The translations under genes were made by a program, and so were the position numbers. A stretch of DNA of 64,000 nt from Alphaproteobacteria bacterium (GTDB lineage: Bacteria; Pseudomonadota; Alphaproteobacteria; Micropepsales; Micropepsaceae). Location: positions 16,064 to 80,063 of the forward strand of contig CANJLC010000008.1 of the NCBI GenBank assembly GCA_947475445.1, read 5' to 3'. The notes under the pieces were generated by a model. That model was not told where the DNA came from. It ran no database searches and worked only from the letters and a program-made list of their open reading frames with translations. Positions 18,249-27,131 of this stretch are shown here, in pieces (within the stretch, counting starts at the first letter, position 1; each line of letters begins with the position of its first letter).

Positions 18249-18770
18249 ATGGACACGATCGGAAGAATGAGCCTTTTGCTGCTCGCATCCTTCTGGCTGC
18301 TCATGGCCTCGATGGCGGTGGCGGCGGTCTGGCTCGTGGAGCCCGCGAAAGCGGTGGGCCTCGCCGCCACCGACCACGGCACGGCGAACCTGACCGTTCA
18401 TGTCGGCCGCGTGTCGCCCAGGGGCGGCGTGCTCAGGCTGGGCGTCTATGACGCCGCCAATTATGCCGATGACAAGACGCCCGTGGCCACGGCGGATGTC
18501 CCGGCCATTGCGGGCGAAACCACCGTCACGCTCACGGGCCTGCCGCCCGGCCGCTACGCCATCGAGGCGTTCCAGGATTTCAATTCCAACGGCAAGATGG
18601 ATTCCAGCTGGCTGGGACTGCCCAAGGAGCCTTACGGCTTTTCGCGCGACGCCAAGCCGTTTCTCTCCAAGCCAGGCTTTGATGCGGTCGCTTTCGAGCT
18701 GACGCAAGGCGACAACAGCCAGACCATGACCCTGCAGAATTCGCAGGCCGCCGCCAGCGCCGGCTTCTGA
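18249..18770 (+). CDS. DUF2141 domain protein, probably exported
   Basis: A 173-residue protein with an N-terminal hydrophobic segment (LLLLASFWLLMASMAVAAVWL) acting as a signal peptide or anchor, then a DUF2141 domain: LTVHVGRVSPRGGVLRLGVYD, the YAIEAFQDFNSNGKMDSSW strand-loop with Asp/Asn residues resembling a calcium-binding loop, and GLPKEPYGFSRDA. The family's function is not established. The ATG at 18249 is preceded by a G-rich stretch; an ATG at 18267 is the alternative. Confidence 0.8.
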   Translation: MDTIGRMSLLLLASFWLLMASMAVAAVWLVEPAKAVGLAATDHGTANLTVHVGRVSPRGGVLRLGVYDAANYADDKTPVATADVPAIAGETTVTLTGLPPGRYAIEAFQDFNSNGKMDSSWLGLPKEPYGFSRDAKPFLSKPGFDAVAFELTQGDNSQTMTLQNSQAAASAGF

Positions 18771-18846
18771 GCGTCCGCCAATTTGCACAACACACCTTCG
18801 CGTGTTTGCGCCTCGCGCCGCGCCATGACCCGTGTTAGGAGCGGGC

Positions 18847-20085
18847 ATGAGTGAAATTCCGCCCGCCATCTATCGCCGCCGGGACCTGCATTATTTCGTC
18901 AGCTCGCGCTTCGTCGCCACCGCGGTGAGCCAGGTCCAGGCTGTGGCGATCGCCTGGCAGATCTACGATATGGAGCGCAGCGCGCTGTCGCTGGGCCTGG
19001 TCGGGCTTTGCCAGTTTGTCCCGATGTTCCTGCTCACCTTGCCGGCGGGCGACATCACCGACCGCTTCAACCAGCGCCGGGTTTATGCGCTCGCGGCGGG
19101 CTTGCAGGCGGCCTGCAGCGCCCTGTTCCTGGGCCTCAGCCTCTTTCACGCCCAAAGCGTCTGGATGTTTTACGCCGTGCTGGTGCTGTTCGGCGCGGCG
19201 CGCGGGTTTGCCGGTCCTTCCGGCCAGTCGCTGCTGCCGTTCCTGGTGCCGCAGGAAAAGCTGTCGCACGCCATCTCGGTCAATTCCTCGGCCTTCACCG
19301 CCGCAGTCATTGCCGGCCCGGCGCTGGGCGGCTTCCTCTATATTTACGGGCCCGTGACGGTCTATTCCATCTGCATCGCCGGTTTTGCCATCGCCGCAAT
19401 GATCGTTTTCAATCTCGGCGGACGCCATGTAAAGCCGGAGCAAAGCCTGGCGACGCGGCTGGAACGCGTCGCCGAAGGCGTGCGCTATGTGCGCTCGCGC
19501 CCGGTCATCCTGGGCGCCATTTCCCTCGACCTTTTCGCCGTGCTGCTGGGCGGGGCGACGGCTCTGCTGCCCATTTATGCACGCGATATCCTGCATGTCG
19601 GGCCTGATGGGCTCGGCCTGCTGCGAAGCGCGCCTGCGGCGGGCGCCTTCATCATGGCGGCCTATCTCACCCGCTTTCACATCAAGCGCCATGTCGGGGT
19701 GAAGATGTTCGCTTCCGTGGCGGTCTTCGGCCTGGCCACCATCGTGTTCGGATTTTCCACCTGGTTTCCGCTGTCCCTGGCCGCCCTGTTCGTGCTGGGC
19801 GCAGCCGACCTGGTCAGCGTCAATGTCCGCTCCTCGCTGATCCAGCTTTCAACGCCCGATGCCATGCGCGGCCGGGTGTCCTCCGTTTCCATCCTGTTCA
19901 TCGGTGCGTCCAACGAATTGGGGGAGTTTGAATCGGGCACAACAGCCGCGCTGCTGGGCACGGTGCCCGCCGTGGTGGTGGGCGGCATCGGCACGCTGCT
20001 GGTGGTGGGGCTCTGGATGAAATTGTTCCCCGCCCTCAGGCGGGTGGACAATTACGACGACTTATCTTCTGGTCGCACGGCCTGA
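18847..20085 (+). CDS. MFS transporter, EntS-like exporter family
   Basis: A 412-residue, twelve-helix protein. RFVATAVSQVQAVAIAWQIYD at the N-terminus and DITDRFNQRRVYALAAG in the loop after helix 2 are typical of the MFS_3 (enterobactin exporter-like) subfamily, as is the internal VRSRPVILGAISLDLFAVLLGG. The substrate cannot be told from sequence. The ATG at 18847 follows AGGAG at optimum distance. No biosynthetic genes accompany it. Confidence 0.85.
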   Translation: MSEIPPAIYRRRDLHYFVSSRFVATAVSQVQAVAIAWQIYDMERSALSLGLVGLCQFVPMFLLTLPAGDITDRFNQRRVYALAAGLQAACSALFLGLSLFHAQSVWMFYAVLVLFGAARGFAGPSGQSLLPFLVPQEKLSHAISVNSSAFTAAVIAGPALGGFLYIYGPVTVYSICIAGFAIAAMIVFNLGGRHVKPEQSLATRLERVAEGVRYVRSRPVILGAISLDLFAVLLGGATALLPIYARDILHVGPDGLGLLRSAPAAGAFIMAAYLTRFHIKRHVGVKMFASVAVFGLATIVFGFSTWFPLSLAALFVLGAADLVSVNVRSSLIQLSTPDAMRGRVSSVSILFIGASNELGEFESGTTAALLGTVPAVVVGGIGTLLVVGLWMKLFPALRRVDNYDDLSSGRTA

Positions 20086-20123
20086 CGCGAAGTCTGCAAT
20101 TTCGCGGGGCCGATGCTTCCGGC

Positions 20124-20672
20124 TCAGAAATTATAGGACATGTGGATATAGGCGCCGTCGGGATCGGCCGACAGGCTGGAATAGAAATGGCGCGGCTCCT
20201 GGTAGCGCGTATCGAGCAGCCAGGCGTAGCCAAAGGCGATGCCGGAACTGGCCAGCGTGTCATACCAGTGATGTTTCTTGGCATGGACGCGGGTGTAGGA
20301 AACAAACTGCGTCGCCACGAAAGCCGGCAGGCCATAGCGCCAGCCATAGCGGGCCCACAGGAAGCTTGATCCTGACGCGGCCAGCGCGGTGGTGTCGGAC
20401 GGGAAGGATTCAAAATCGCTGCCATCGGGGCGCTTCTCGCGCACGAACTGCTTGAGGCCATAGGCGGTCCCCACCGTGGCCACTGTGCCCACGCCAAGCT
20501 GCGCAACGCCGATCCAGTCATCCTTGTAAACCGCGATGCCGCCCGCAACCACCGGCAGCGCCACTGCCATGGCGGTGCCGGCGTTTTCCAGCCCGTCGGC
20601 CATCGCCAGGCTATCGCCCGCGATCAGGAGCGCGAAGGCGGCCAGGGCAGTGCGTGTTGCAAGACGAAGCAT
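20124..20672 (-). CDS. PAP2-superfamily protein with altered motif 2
   Basis: A 182-residue protein with signal peptide (cut after about residue 26, SLAMADG) and several hydrophobic segments. PAP2 motif 1 is KQFVREKRPDG and motif 3 is YTRVHAKKHHWYD, both intact. Motif 2 reads SFPSDTTA where active enzymes have SFPSGHTA, so the usual proton-donating histidine is absent. It may be a weak or non-canonical phosphatase. An OmpA-like gene lies 20 bases upstream on the same strand, so they are probably co-transcribed. Confidence 0.75.
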   Translation of the reverse strand: MLRLATRTALAAFALLIAGDSLAMADGLENAGTAMAVALPVVAGGIAVYKDDWIGVAQLGVGTVATVGTAYGLKQFVREKRPDGSDFESFPSDTTALAASGSSFLWARYGWRYGLPAFVATQFVSYTRVHAKKHHWYDTLASSGIAFGYAWLLDTRYQEPRHFYSSLSADPDGAYIHMSYNF

Positions 20673-20692
20673 TGGGGCCTTTCAGGCGGTGG

Positions 20693-21484
20693 TCAGGATT
20701 TGACGTAGACATCGACGCGGTCGGCGGGACCGCCATCGTCGGCGCCGCCCATGGCGCGCACATCGATGCGCTCGGACGGCACGCCGTCATCAATCAGCAC
20801 CTCGCGGATCGCCAGCGCGCGCTTGAGCGACAGGCGGCGCGCTTCCGAACCCTTGTCGCCCTTGTCGCCGCCATAGGCCAGAAGCTGGACGCGGCTGCCG
20901 GGACCGGTCATGGAATTGTTGAGGTCGCCGGCCAGGAATTTGATCGCGCCCAGCGCGCCTTGCGCTGGATCGGAGGCGCCCGCCGCGAACAGGATAACGG
21001 TGTGCTTGTTCATGCCGGGCAGGGATGCGCCGGTTGAAGCGGTTGTTGCCGGCGGCGGCTCCTCCTTGGCGACCATCTGTCTGGGCGCGGGACCCAGATC
21101 AATTCCAGCGGCGCCCGCGCCGAAACTCGGCGCCGCAGCGGCGGGAGGGGTGGGCGCGGCAGCGGCCGCGCGCTGGGGCTGTGGCTTGGGCGCGGCGGCA
21201 ATCTTGGGTGCCGCCGGCTGCGCCGGAACCGCCACAACGTCCCGGCGGACGCGCGGGCGCTTGGCCGGCATGTGAAGCTGGATGGCGCCGCTGTCCTTGG
21301 CGCTTTGGCCCGGCGCGAGCAGGGGCTGGATCACGCGCATATATTGGCCGCCCGGATAGTAGAGCGTGCCGCCGCCGGTCACCGGCGTGACGCTCACTTC
21401 GTTGCCATTGGGCAGCGCCGCCTGGGCCACCCCGCAGGACGCAGCGAGCAGGCCAGCCATCAGAGCAACGGTGGAAATACGCAT
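20693..21484 (-). CDS. OmpA-like periplasmic protein
   Basis: A 263-residue exported protein: signal peptide MRISTVALMAGLLAASCGVAQA, a proline/alanine-rich middle (residues about 85-145) and a C-terminal OmpA/MotB-like domain (VILFAAGASDPAQGAL, SRVQLLAYGGDKGDKGSEARRLSLKRALAIREVLIDDGVPSERIDVRAMG). Such domains bind peptidoglycan; here the usual NxxLSxxRA pattern is modified to ARRLSLKRA. The proline-rich part may span the periplasm. Confidence 0.75.
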   Translation of the reverse strand: MRISTVALMAGLLAASCGVAQAALPNGNEVSVTPVTGGGTLYYPGGQYMRVIQPLLAPGQSAKDSGAIQLHMPAKRPRVRRDVVAVPAQPAAPKIAAAPKPQPQRAAAAAPTPPAAAAPSFGAGAAGIDLGPAPRQMVAKEEPPPATTASTGASLPGMNKHTVILFAAGASDPAQGALGAIKFLAGDLNNSMTGPGSRVQLLAYGGDKGDKGSEARRLSLKRALAIREVLIDDGVPSERIDVRAMGGADDGGPADRVDVYVKS

Positions 21485-21603
21485 GAATATTCGCCCAAAT
21501 TCGACAGGAAAAGCTTAGCCAATCCCGAGCCTAGCCTCAATCTAAGGCTTTGCAACATCACCCATATGCCGCAGATTGGGCTGCATTCTTGGGGGAAACG
21601 CCT

Positions 21604-21685
21604 GTGCGCCGGACCGTGATCGCGCCCCTTCTGGCCTGGTTTTTGGCGCTGACGCACGCATGGGCCGGCCCGCCTCAGGGCGTCT
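21604..21685 (+). pseudogene. Possible 5' remnant of an exported-protein gene
   Basis: A GTG at 21604 with GGGGGA eight bases upstream opens a sequence reading like a complete signal peptide: VRRTVIAPLLAWFLALTHAW, AGPPQGVW. After about 25 codons the frame runs into the reverse complement of the outer-membrane efflux gene's conserved C-terminus. It may be what is left of a gene truncated when the efflux block arrived. It could equally be chance. Confidence 0.25.
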
Positions 21686-23060
21686 GGAAACCGCCGCCCA
21701 GCGCCTTGATGAGCGCCACCGAAGCCGAAAGCTTGGCCCGCCTGACGTCCGAGAGCTGATCGCGGGCGGTGTACAGGCTGCGCTCGGCATCGGTTATGGT
21801 CAGAAAATCCGCATAACCGCTGGTGTATTTGCGGCGCGCCGCGCCAAGTACCTTTTCTGCCTGGGTAACCTGGTCGCGCAGGGCACCCTCCTGCTGCGTC
21901 AAATGGTTCAGGCTGCCTAGGGCATTTTCCACATCCGCGAAGGCGTTCATCGCCGCGGCGCGATAGGCCGCCAGCAATTCCTCCTCGCGTGCCTTGGCTT
22001 CGGCAGTCTTGGCGGCGTTCCTGCCGCCATCGAAAATGCTCTGTACCAGCGCCGCACCTAGGCTAGCTCCAAACCCTACCCCGGGCAGCGTATCCACGGC
22101 GGCCGCGAGCGCCGGATATTGCAATCCGGCGGTAGCGTTCAACGTGATGTTGGGAAGGAACGCAGCCCGCGCCACGGCCAAGTCGGCATGCGCCGCCGCC
22201 AGATTGGCTTCCGCTGCCGCGATATCTGGACGGCGCGTCAACAGTCCGGACGGCAATCCGGGCGCGACCATGGGGATGGTCACGCCGTTCAGGCTGGTGG
22301 CGATGACGGAGAACCCCTCGGGCGGGTGTCCCGTCAGGATCGCCAGCGCATCGCGTGTTTCCAGTTCCTGCTGCTGCAGCGCCGGAAGGAGCGAGCGCTG
22401 CATCGCCATGTTGGCGCGTTCCTGCAGCAGATCTGCGGCAGGCGAGTAGCCCGCGTCGACCCGCCGCTGGACCACGCTCAATATCTCTTGCGACGATTTC
22501 AGGTTGGCCTCAGTCACCGCAATGCGTTCGCGCAAGGACAACAGCAGGAAATAGCTGTTGGCGACGCTGCCGGTGACAGTCAGCGCAACCGTGGCGCGGT
22601 CGGCGGCGCTGGCAGCGCGGGCGGATTCCGCTGAGCTGGCCGCCGCCCGATTCTTGCCCCAGAAATCCAGCTCATAGCTGGCGCCGAGTCCGGCGCTGTA
22701 ATCGGTCTCATGCAGGGACGTGCTGCCGCTCTGGCCATACAGGCTGTCGACGGTGGCATTCAATCCCAGCGTGGGCAACAGGGCCGCGCCGGCTTGGCGG
22801 GCCCTCGCATCGGCTTGGCGCATCCGCGCCTGGGCCTGGGCAATATCCAGATTGCTGGCTTGGGCGGATTCCATCAGCGCATCAAGTTGATTGTCACCAA
22901 AGCCTTTCCACCAATCTGCAGCGGGCCATGCGGTGACGCCGGGCGGCACCGCCTGTTCGAAAGCAGCAGGAATATCGGTTGCGGGCAGTGTCGGTGGCGG
23001 CGTCTGGGTGCAGGCCGCTGAGAGCAACAAGGTTGCAAGGAACGCGCAATGTCGATTCAT
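21675..23060 (-). CDS. RND efflux outer-membrane lipoprotein (OprM/NodT family)
   Basis: A 461-residue TolC-type channel with a lipoprotein signal (LLSAACTQ), two OEP repeats and the family C-terminus LSASVALIKALGGGFQTP. PAADWWKGFGDNQLDALMESA is the NodT-type N-terminal signature. It completes the tripartite pump with the permease and adaptor upstream; its start overlaps the permease stop by four bases. Confidence 0.9.
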   Translation of the reverse strand: MNRHCAFLATLLLSAACTQTPPPTLPATDIPAAFEQAVPPGVTAWPAADWWKGFGDNQLDALMESAQASNLDIAQAQARMRQADARARQAGAALLPTLGLNATVDSLYGQSGSTSLHETDYSAGLGASYELDFWGKNRAAASSAESARAASAADRATVALTVTGSVANSYFLLLSLRERIAVTEANLKSSQEILSVVQRRVDAGYSPAADLLQERANMAMQRSLLPALQQQELETRDALAILTGHPPEGFSVIATSLNGVTIPMVAPGLPSGLLTRRPDIAAAEANLAAAHADLAVARAAFLPNITLNATAGLQYPALAAAVDTLPGVGFGASLGAALVQSIFDGGRNAAKTAEAKAREEELLAAYRAAAMNAFADVENALGSLNHLTQQEGALRDQVTQAEKVLGAARRKYTSGYADFLTITDAERSLYTARDQLSDVRRAKLSASVALIKALGGGFQTP

Positions 23061-26000
23061 GACAGCGCCTCCGACTTTTTCGGGCCACCAAAGCGTTCCG
23101 CCAATGCGGGCAGCACGATCAGGTTCAGCATAGTGGAACTGATCAGCCCACCCAGTACCGTAACCGCCATCGGGCCTTCAATTTCCTGTCCGGGCTGGTG
23201 CAATCCCAATGCCAGCGGCAACAGTCCCAGGGCCGTCACTGCGGCCGTCATCAGGATTGGTACCAGCCTTTCCTGCGCTCCACGCAGAATTGTGTCGGCG
23301 CCCCAGGGCATGCCTTCCGCTTCGACCAGATGCTCGTAGTGAGCCAGTAGGAGAATGGCGTTGCGCGCGCTGACGCCGAAGACCGTGACCAGCCCCACCA
23401 TTGCGCCCAGCGACAGGCCCGAGCCCATCAGGGCGATGGCCGCGACGCTGCCAATCAGGCTGAAGGGCAGGTTGACCAGCACCAGCCAGGTATTGCTGCG
23501 CCATTGAAAGCAGATGAAAAGGATCATGCCGATCAGTACGATGGCAAAGCCGGTATAGAGCAGCATCTGGCTCTGGGCCGCGCTTTGCGCCGCCGCCGCG
23601 CCGCTGAATTCGACATAGACGCCAGGCGGAAGTTTCAGAGCCGCCACCCGCGCTTTGGCGTCATCCACGGTGGCTTGCAGAGAACGGCCCAACACATTGA
23701 ACGTGATGGAGACAAAACGCTGGCCCCCTTCGTGATCAATCGCGTAACGCGTTTCGGTCGGCACGATGCGGGCCACTTGGGAGAGCGGCACGGGCCCAAA
23801 AGGACTGGCGATCATCAGCGATGACAGCATTTCCGGCCGGTTGCGCGCATTTTCCGGCAACAGCAAGGTGACATTGACGGCGCGGGTGCCGGAATAGGTC
23901 TGTCCCACCGTCGCGCCGGCATAGTCGGTCTGCACCGCTTCCAGCACGTCTTGGGCCTTGAGGCCGCTGGCGGCCAGCGCGCCGGGCTGCAGCTGCAGCA
24001 TCAGGGTCGGGGTGCCGCTTTGTGGTTTGAACTGCAGGTCTGCAATCCCGGCCGTACCTGACAAGGCCTGGGTAACGAGATGAGCGGTGGCGTCTAGCGC
24101 ATCCAGTTGGTCGCCGAACAGCTTGACGGCGATATCGGCCGTTTCACCGGTCAGGCTTTCGCTGATGCGGTCGCCAAGGAAGGTAACGACTTCGGTCTGC
24201 AGGCCGGGATAGTGGGTGAGGATTTCGCGCAGGGCGTCTTCCGCCACAGCCTGATCAACGGCGGCGTCGGCTTTCAATTCAACATGGAATTCACTGATAT
24301 GGGGTCCCCATGTATCTTCGCTCATGCCGGCACGGCCCACCTGCTGTTCGACGGTGGCGATGTAGGGCAGCGCCAGCACCTCGGCGCTGATGCGCCTGCC
24401 CACGCCCAGCATCTCGTCCAGCGAGGTGCCCGGCGTCGAACTGGACACCTGCATCACAAAATGGCCCTCGCGAAAGTCGGGCATGAAGCTGCTGCTGAGG
24501 AAGGGTAGCGCCGCTGCTGCTGCCAGGGTGCATGCGACCAGCACCGCAACCACGAGGCGGAAATTGCGATAGACATAGTCCACCCCGTCGCGTTGCCAGC
24601 GGCGCACGGCGTGAATCCAGCCGGCATCCGCGTGATGGTCTCGCGCTTTCAACGCCAGTGCCGATAGGGCCGGCATAGCGGTCAGGGCCACGCCCAGCGA
24701 AGCCAGCACAGCCAAGATAAAGGCCAGCGCCAGGGGGCCGACGAATTTGCCTTGCACGCTGGTAGAAAAGAGCTGGGGCAGGAAAACGATGATGACGACC
24801 AGGGTTGCGTAAACAACGGGACCGCGTACTTCCAGCGTGGCGTCGCGGATTACGTCAAGGCGGGCGCGCGGCGCTCCCGCTTTGGAATTTTCACCCAGCC
24901 GCCGTAGGACATTTTCGATGCCAATGATGGCGTCATCCACCAGAACGCCCAATGCCACGGCGAAGCCACCCAGCGTCATGGTGTTAAGCGTCTGGCCCAT
25001 CCGGTCCAGAACCGCGATGGCAGCCAGCAGCGACAGCGGAATGGCCAGGAAGGTAATTAGCGCCGAACGCAAGTCGCGCAGGAAAAGATAAAGCACCGCC
25101 AGGATCAGGAGGGCGGCAATCACCAGGGATTGCTCCAGCGAACCGAGCGCGCGCTCCACGAAATTGGCGGGGCGGTGCAGCGCCGGATAGACCTTGATGC
25201 CCTGCGCTTCCAAAGCGGGGGTCAGCTGTGTAAGCGCGGCTTCCAGCGCCTGCGTGGTTTCGAGCGTATTGACGCCATATTGGCTGGCCAGCGACAGAAG
25301 CACGCCGGGGCGTCCCATCACCAACGCATCGCCCGATCGCAGCGCCGGGGCTTCCGTTACTTTCGCGATGTCGCCGATGGTGATGGGAATATTGTTCCGC
25401 ACCGCCAGAACGGCTCCGGCGATGGCGGCAATATCAGGTTTGGGCACGGGCGTCTGGATCAGCACCCGCTGGTGCGCCAGGTCAATAAAGCCAGCGCCGC
25501 GCAGCGCCAGGGCCGCGCGGGCCGCATCCGAAAGGTCGGTAAGCGTGAAGCCATAAGATGTCATGCGGGTCAGGTCGGGCTGAACCTGGATTTCCCGCAC
25601 CGCGCCGCCGAACAGGATCACATGCGCCACGCCGGGGACTGCCAGCAAGGCGGGCTTCATCACCCATTCCGCCTGGTCCCGGAGAGCGAAAGCGTCGAGC
25701 TTGTCTGAAACAAGCCCAATCTTGAGCAAATCCATCGTGCTGGAGGTCAGCGGCGACAATTGCGGCGTTCCTACCCCTAGGGGCAGGGCGCTGCCCAGCT
25801 CGCTGAGGCGCTCGGAGATGCCCTGGCGCGCGTTATAGAGGTCGGTATTGTCGGCGAACTGCACGGTGATAACTGACAGGCCGGGAATGGATTCCGAGCG
25901 TATGCTGGCAAGCCCAGTGGCGCCATTGACGGCGTTCTCGATGGGCTTGGTAACCAGTTGCTCCACTTGCTGGCTGGTAAAGCCGGGTGCTTCCGTCTGG

Positions 26001-26143
26001 ATATCCACCGTGGACGGCACGAACTCGGGAAATACGTCCAGCGGCGCGGTGCGCATCGACCACAGGCCCAGCAGCAGGGAGATCAGCGTAAGGGTCGCAA
26101 TGATTCCGGCTTGGCGTACGCATAGCCCGACGAGCCAACGCAT
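23057..26143 (-). CDS. RND efflux permease, CusA/CzcA-like
   Basis: A 1028-residue inner-membrane pump with twelve expected helices and two large periplasmic loops. The N-terminal APLDVFPEFVPSTVDIQTEAPG and VEQLVTKPIEN resemble the heavy-metal efflux (HME) branch. Helix 4 carries ALGVLVDDAIIGIENVLRRLGE, with the proton-relay aspartate pair. The absence of an obvious methionine relay, and of a metal-responsive regulator nearby, leaves the substrate open. It lies three bases after the adaptor gene. Confidence 0.9.
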   Translation of the reverse strand: MRWLVGLCVRQAGIIATLTLISLLLGLWSMRTAPLDVFPEFVPSTVDIQTEAPGFTSQQVEQLVTKPIENAVNGATGLASIRSESIPGLSVITVQFADNTDLYNARQGISERLSELGSALPLGVGTPQLSPLTSSTMDLLKIGLVSDKLDAFALRDQAEWVMKPALLAVPGVAHVILFGGAVREIQVQPDLTRMTSYGFTLTDLSDAARAALALRGAGFIDLAHQRVLIQTPVPKPDIAAIAGAVLAVRNNIPITIGDIAKVTEAPALRSGDALVMGRPGVLLSLASQYGVNTLETTQALEAALTQLTPALEAQGIKVYPALHRPANFVERALGSLEQSLVIAALLILAVLYLFLRDLRSALITFLAIPLSLLAAIAVLDRMGQTLNTMTLGGFAVALGVLVDDAIIGIENVLRRLGENSKAGAPRARLDVIRDATLEVRGPVVYATLVVIIVFLPQLFSTSVQGKFVGPLALAFILAVLASLGVALTAMPALSALALKARDHHADAGWIHAVRRWQRDGVDYVYRNFRLVVAVLVACTLAAAAALPFLSSSFMPDFREGHFVMQVSSSTPGTSLDEMLGVGRRISAEVLALPYIATVEQQVGRAGMSEDTWGPHISEFHVELKADAAVDQAVAEDALREILTHYPGLQTEVVTFLGDRISESLTGETADIAVKLFGDQLDALDATAHLVTQALSGTAGIADLQFKPQSGTPTLMLQLQPGALAASGLKAQDVLEAVQTDYAGATVGQTYSGTRAVNVTLLLPENARNRPEMLSSLMIASPFGPVPLSQVARIVPTETRYAIDHEGGQRFVSITFNVLGRSLQATVDDAKARVAALKLPPGVYVEFSGAAAAQSAAQSQMLLYTGFAIVLIGMILFICFQWRSNTWLVLVNLPFSLIGSVAAIALMGSGLSLGAMVGLVTVFGVSARNAILLLAHYEHLVEAEGMPWGADTILRGAQERLVPILMTAAVTALGLLPLALGLHQPGQEIEGPMAVTVLGGLISSTMLNLIVLPALAERFGGPKKSEALS

Positions 26144-26146
26144 GGG

Positions 26147-27103
26147 CTATTCCTCGACTTCTGTGCTCGGATTGATTTCGCGCGCCAGTAAGAGGCCGGT
26201 GCCGGTTACCACGATCTGCTGTCCCGCCGCGATGCCATTGCCGCCCGGTACGAAGTAGCCCTCAACCATCGGCCGGGCGATATCGATTTTGGTGCGCACG
26301 AAGTTGCGCGGTGCGGCCTGGGCGTAAGCCCACGCTTCGCTTTCGCCATAGACAAGTGCCGTAGCGGGCACCAAAACGCCCTCAACCGCGGCGCCCACAG
26401 GCACGGAAACGGTAACATGCTCGTTCTGGGCCAGGTCGCTGCCGTCTACCAGCGCGTAAAGGCTGCGGCCCGGAACAGTGGTGTCTGCCGGCGCGTCCCA
26501 GATGGTGGTGGCGCTCCAGCTTCGCGCGTCGTTGCCGAGGCGGGAAATGTGCAGTGCGGCGGGCAAGCTATTGCCGATGGCTCCTGCCGGCAGATTCACC
26601 CGCACGAGTACGGTCTTTCCAGAAGTCAGCCGGGCCATGACGGCCTGACGCGATGCACTGTCTCGCCAGGGCGCGCCACGGCCAAAAGCGGCTTCGGTCT
26701 TGCGGCTCGCCAGCGTCAGCGCGGCCTGGTCGGCAGCCGCCTTGCTTTGCGCCGTTTCCGCCACTTCGCGCGATACGGCGGCGTCTTCGCCGCTTGCCAG
26801 GGATTGCGCGCGGGCCGCGGCCGCCTGGCTCTGCATCGCTGCCGCCTGTGCGGTGAGGAATTCCGCATCTGTCACGGCGATGGTATCCTGCGCCGCCACC
26901 ACGCCATAGCCGGTGACCTGCTGGCGATATTGCACCGCCTTGGCTGCAACCGTGGTGATGCCAAGGCTCTGCACTTCATCGGCAGTCAGGGTGACGCCGG
27001 GCGCGCCGGCCTCTTCCTTCGCCGCTTCCGGCACGCTGCTTTTCTCGCAGCCGCAAAGCGTCACAAGCACCGTCAAGGCAGCAATGATCAATTCGCGCCG
27101 CAT
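26147..27103 (-). CDS. RND periplasmic adaptor (membrane fusion) lipoprotein
   Basis: A 318-residue protein with a lipobox (TVLVTLCGCEKS), a short alpha-helical hairpin (residues about 75-130, rich in Ala/Gln/Glu) and beta-barrel segments, ending in a typical IVVTGTGLLLAREI strand. It is shorter than CusB or AcrA and has little of the biotinyl-lipoyl half-motifs. Role inferred from position directly before the RND permease. Confidence 0.82.
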   Translation of the reverse strand: MRRELIIAALTVLVTLCGCEKSSVPEAAKEEAGAPGVTLTADEVQSLGITTVAAKAVQYRQQVTGYGVVAAQDTIAVTDAEFLTAQAAAMQSQAAAARAQSLASGEDAAVSREVAETAQSKAAADQAALTLASRKTEAAFGRGAPWRDSASRQAVMARLTSGKTVLVRVNLPAGAIGNSLPAALHISRLGNDARSWSATTIWDAPADTTVPGRSLYALVDGSDLAQNEHVTVSVPVGAAVEGVLVPATALVYGESEAWAYAQAAPRNFVRTKIDIARPMVEGYFVPGGNGIAAGQQIVVTGTGLLLAREINPSTEVEE

Positions 27104-27131
27104 GCCCGTCTCTCCTGCTAGACGCTTTAGT

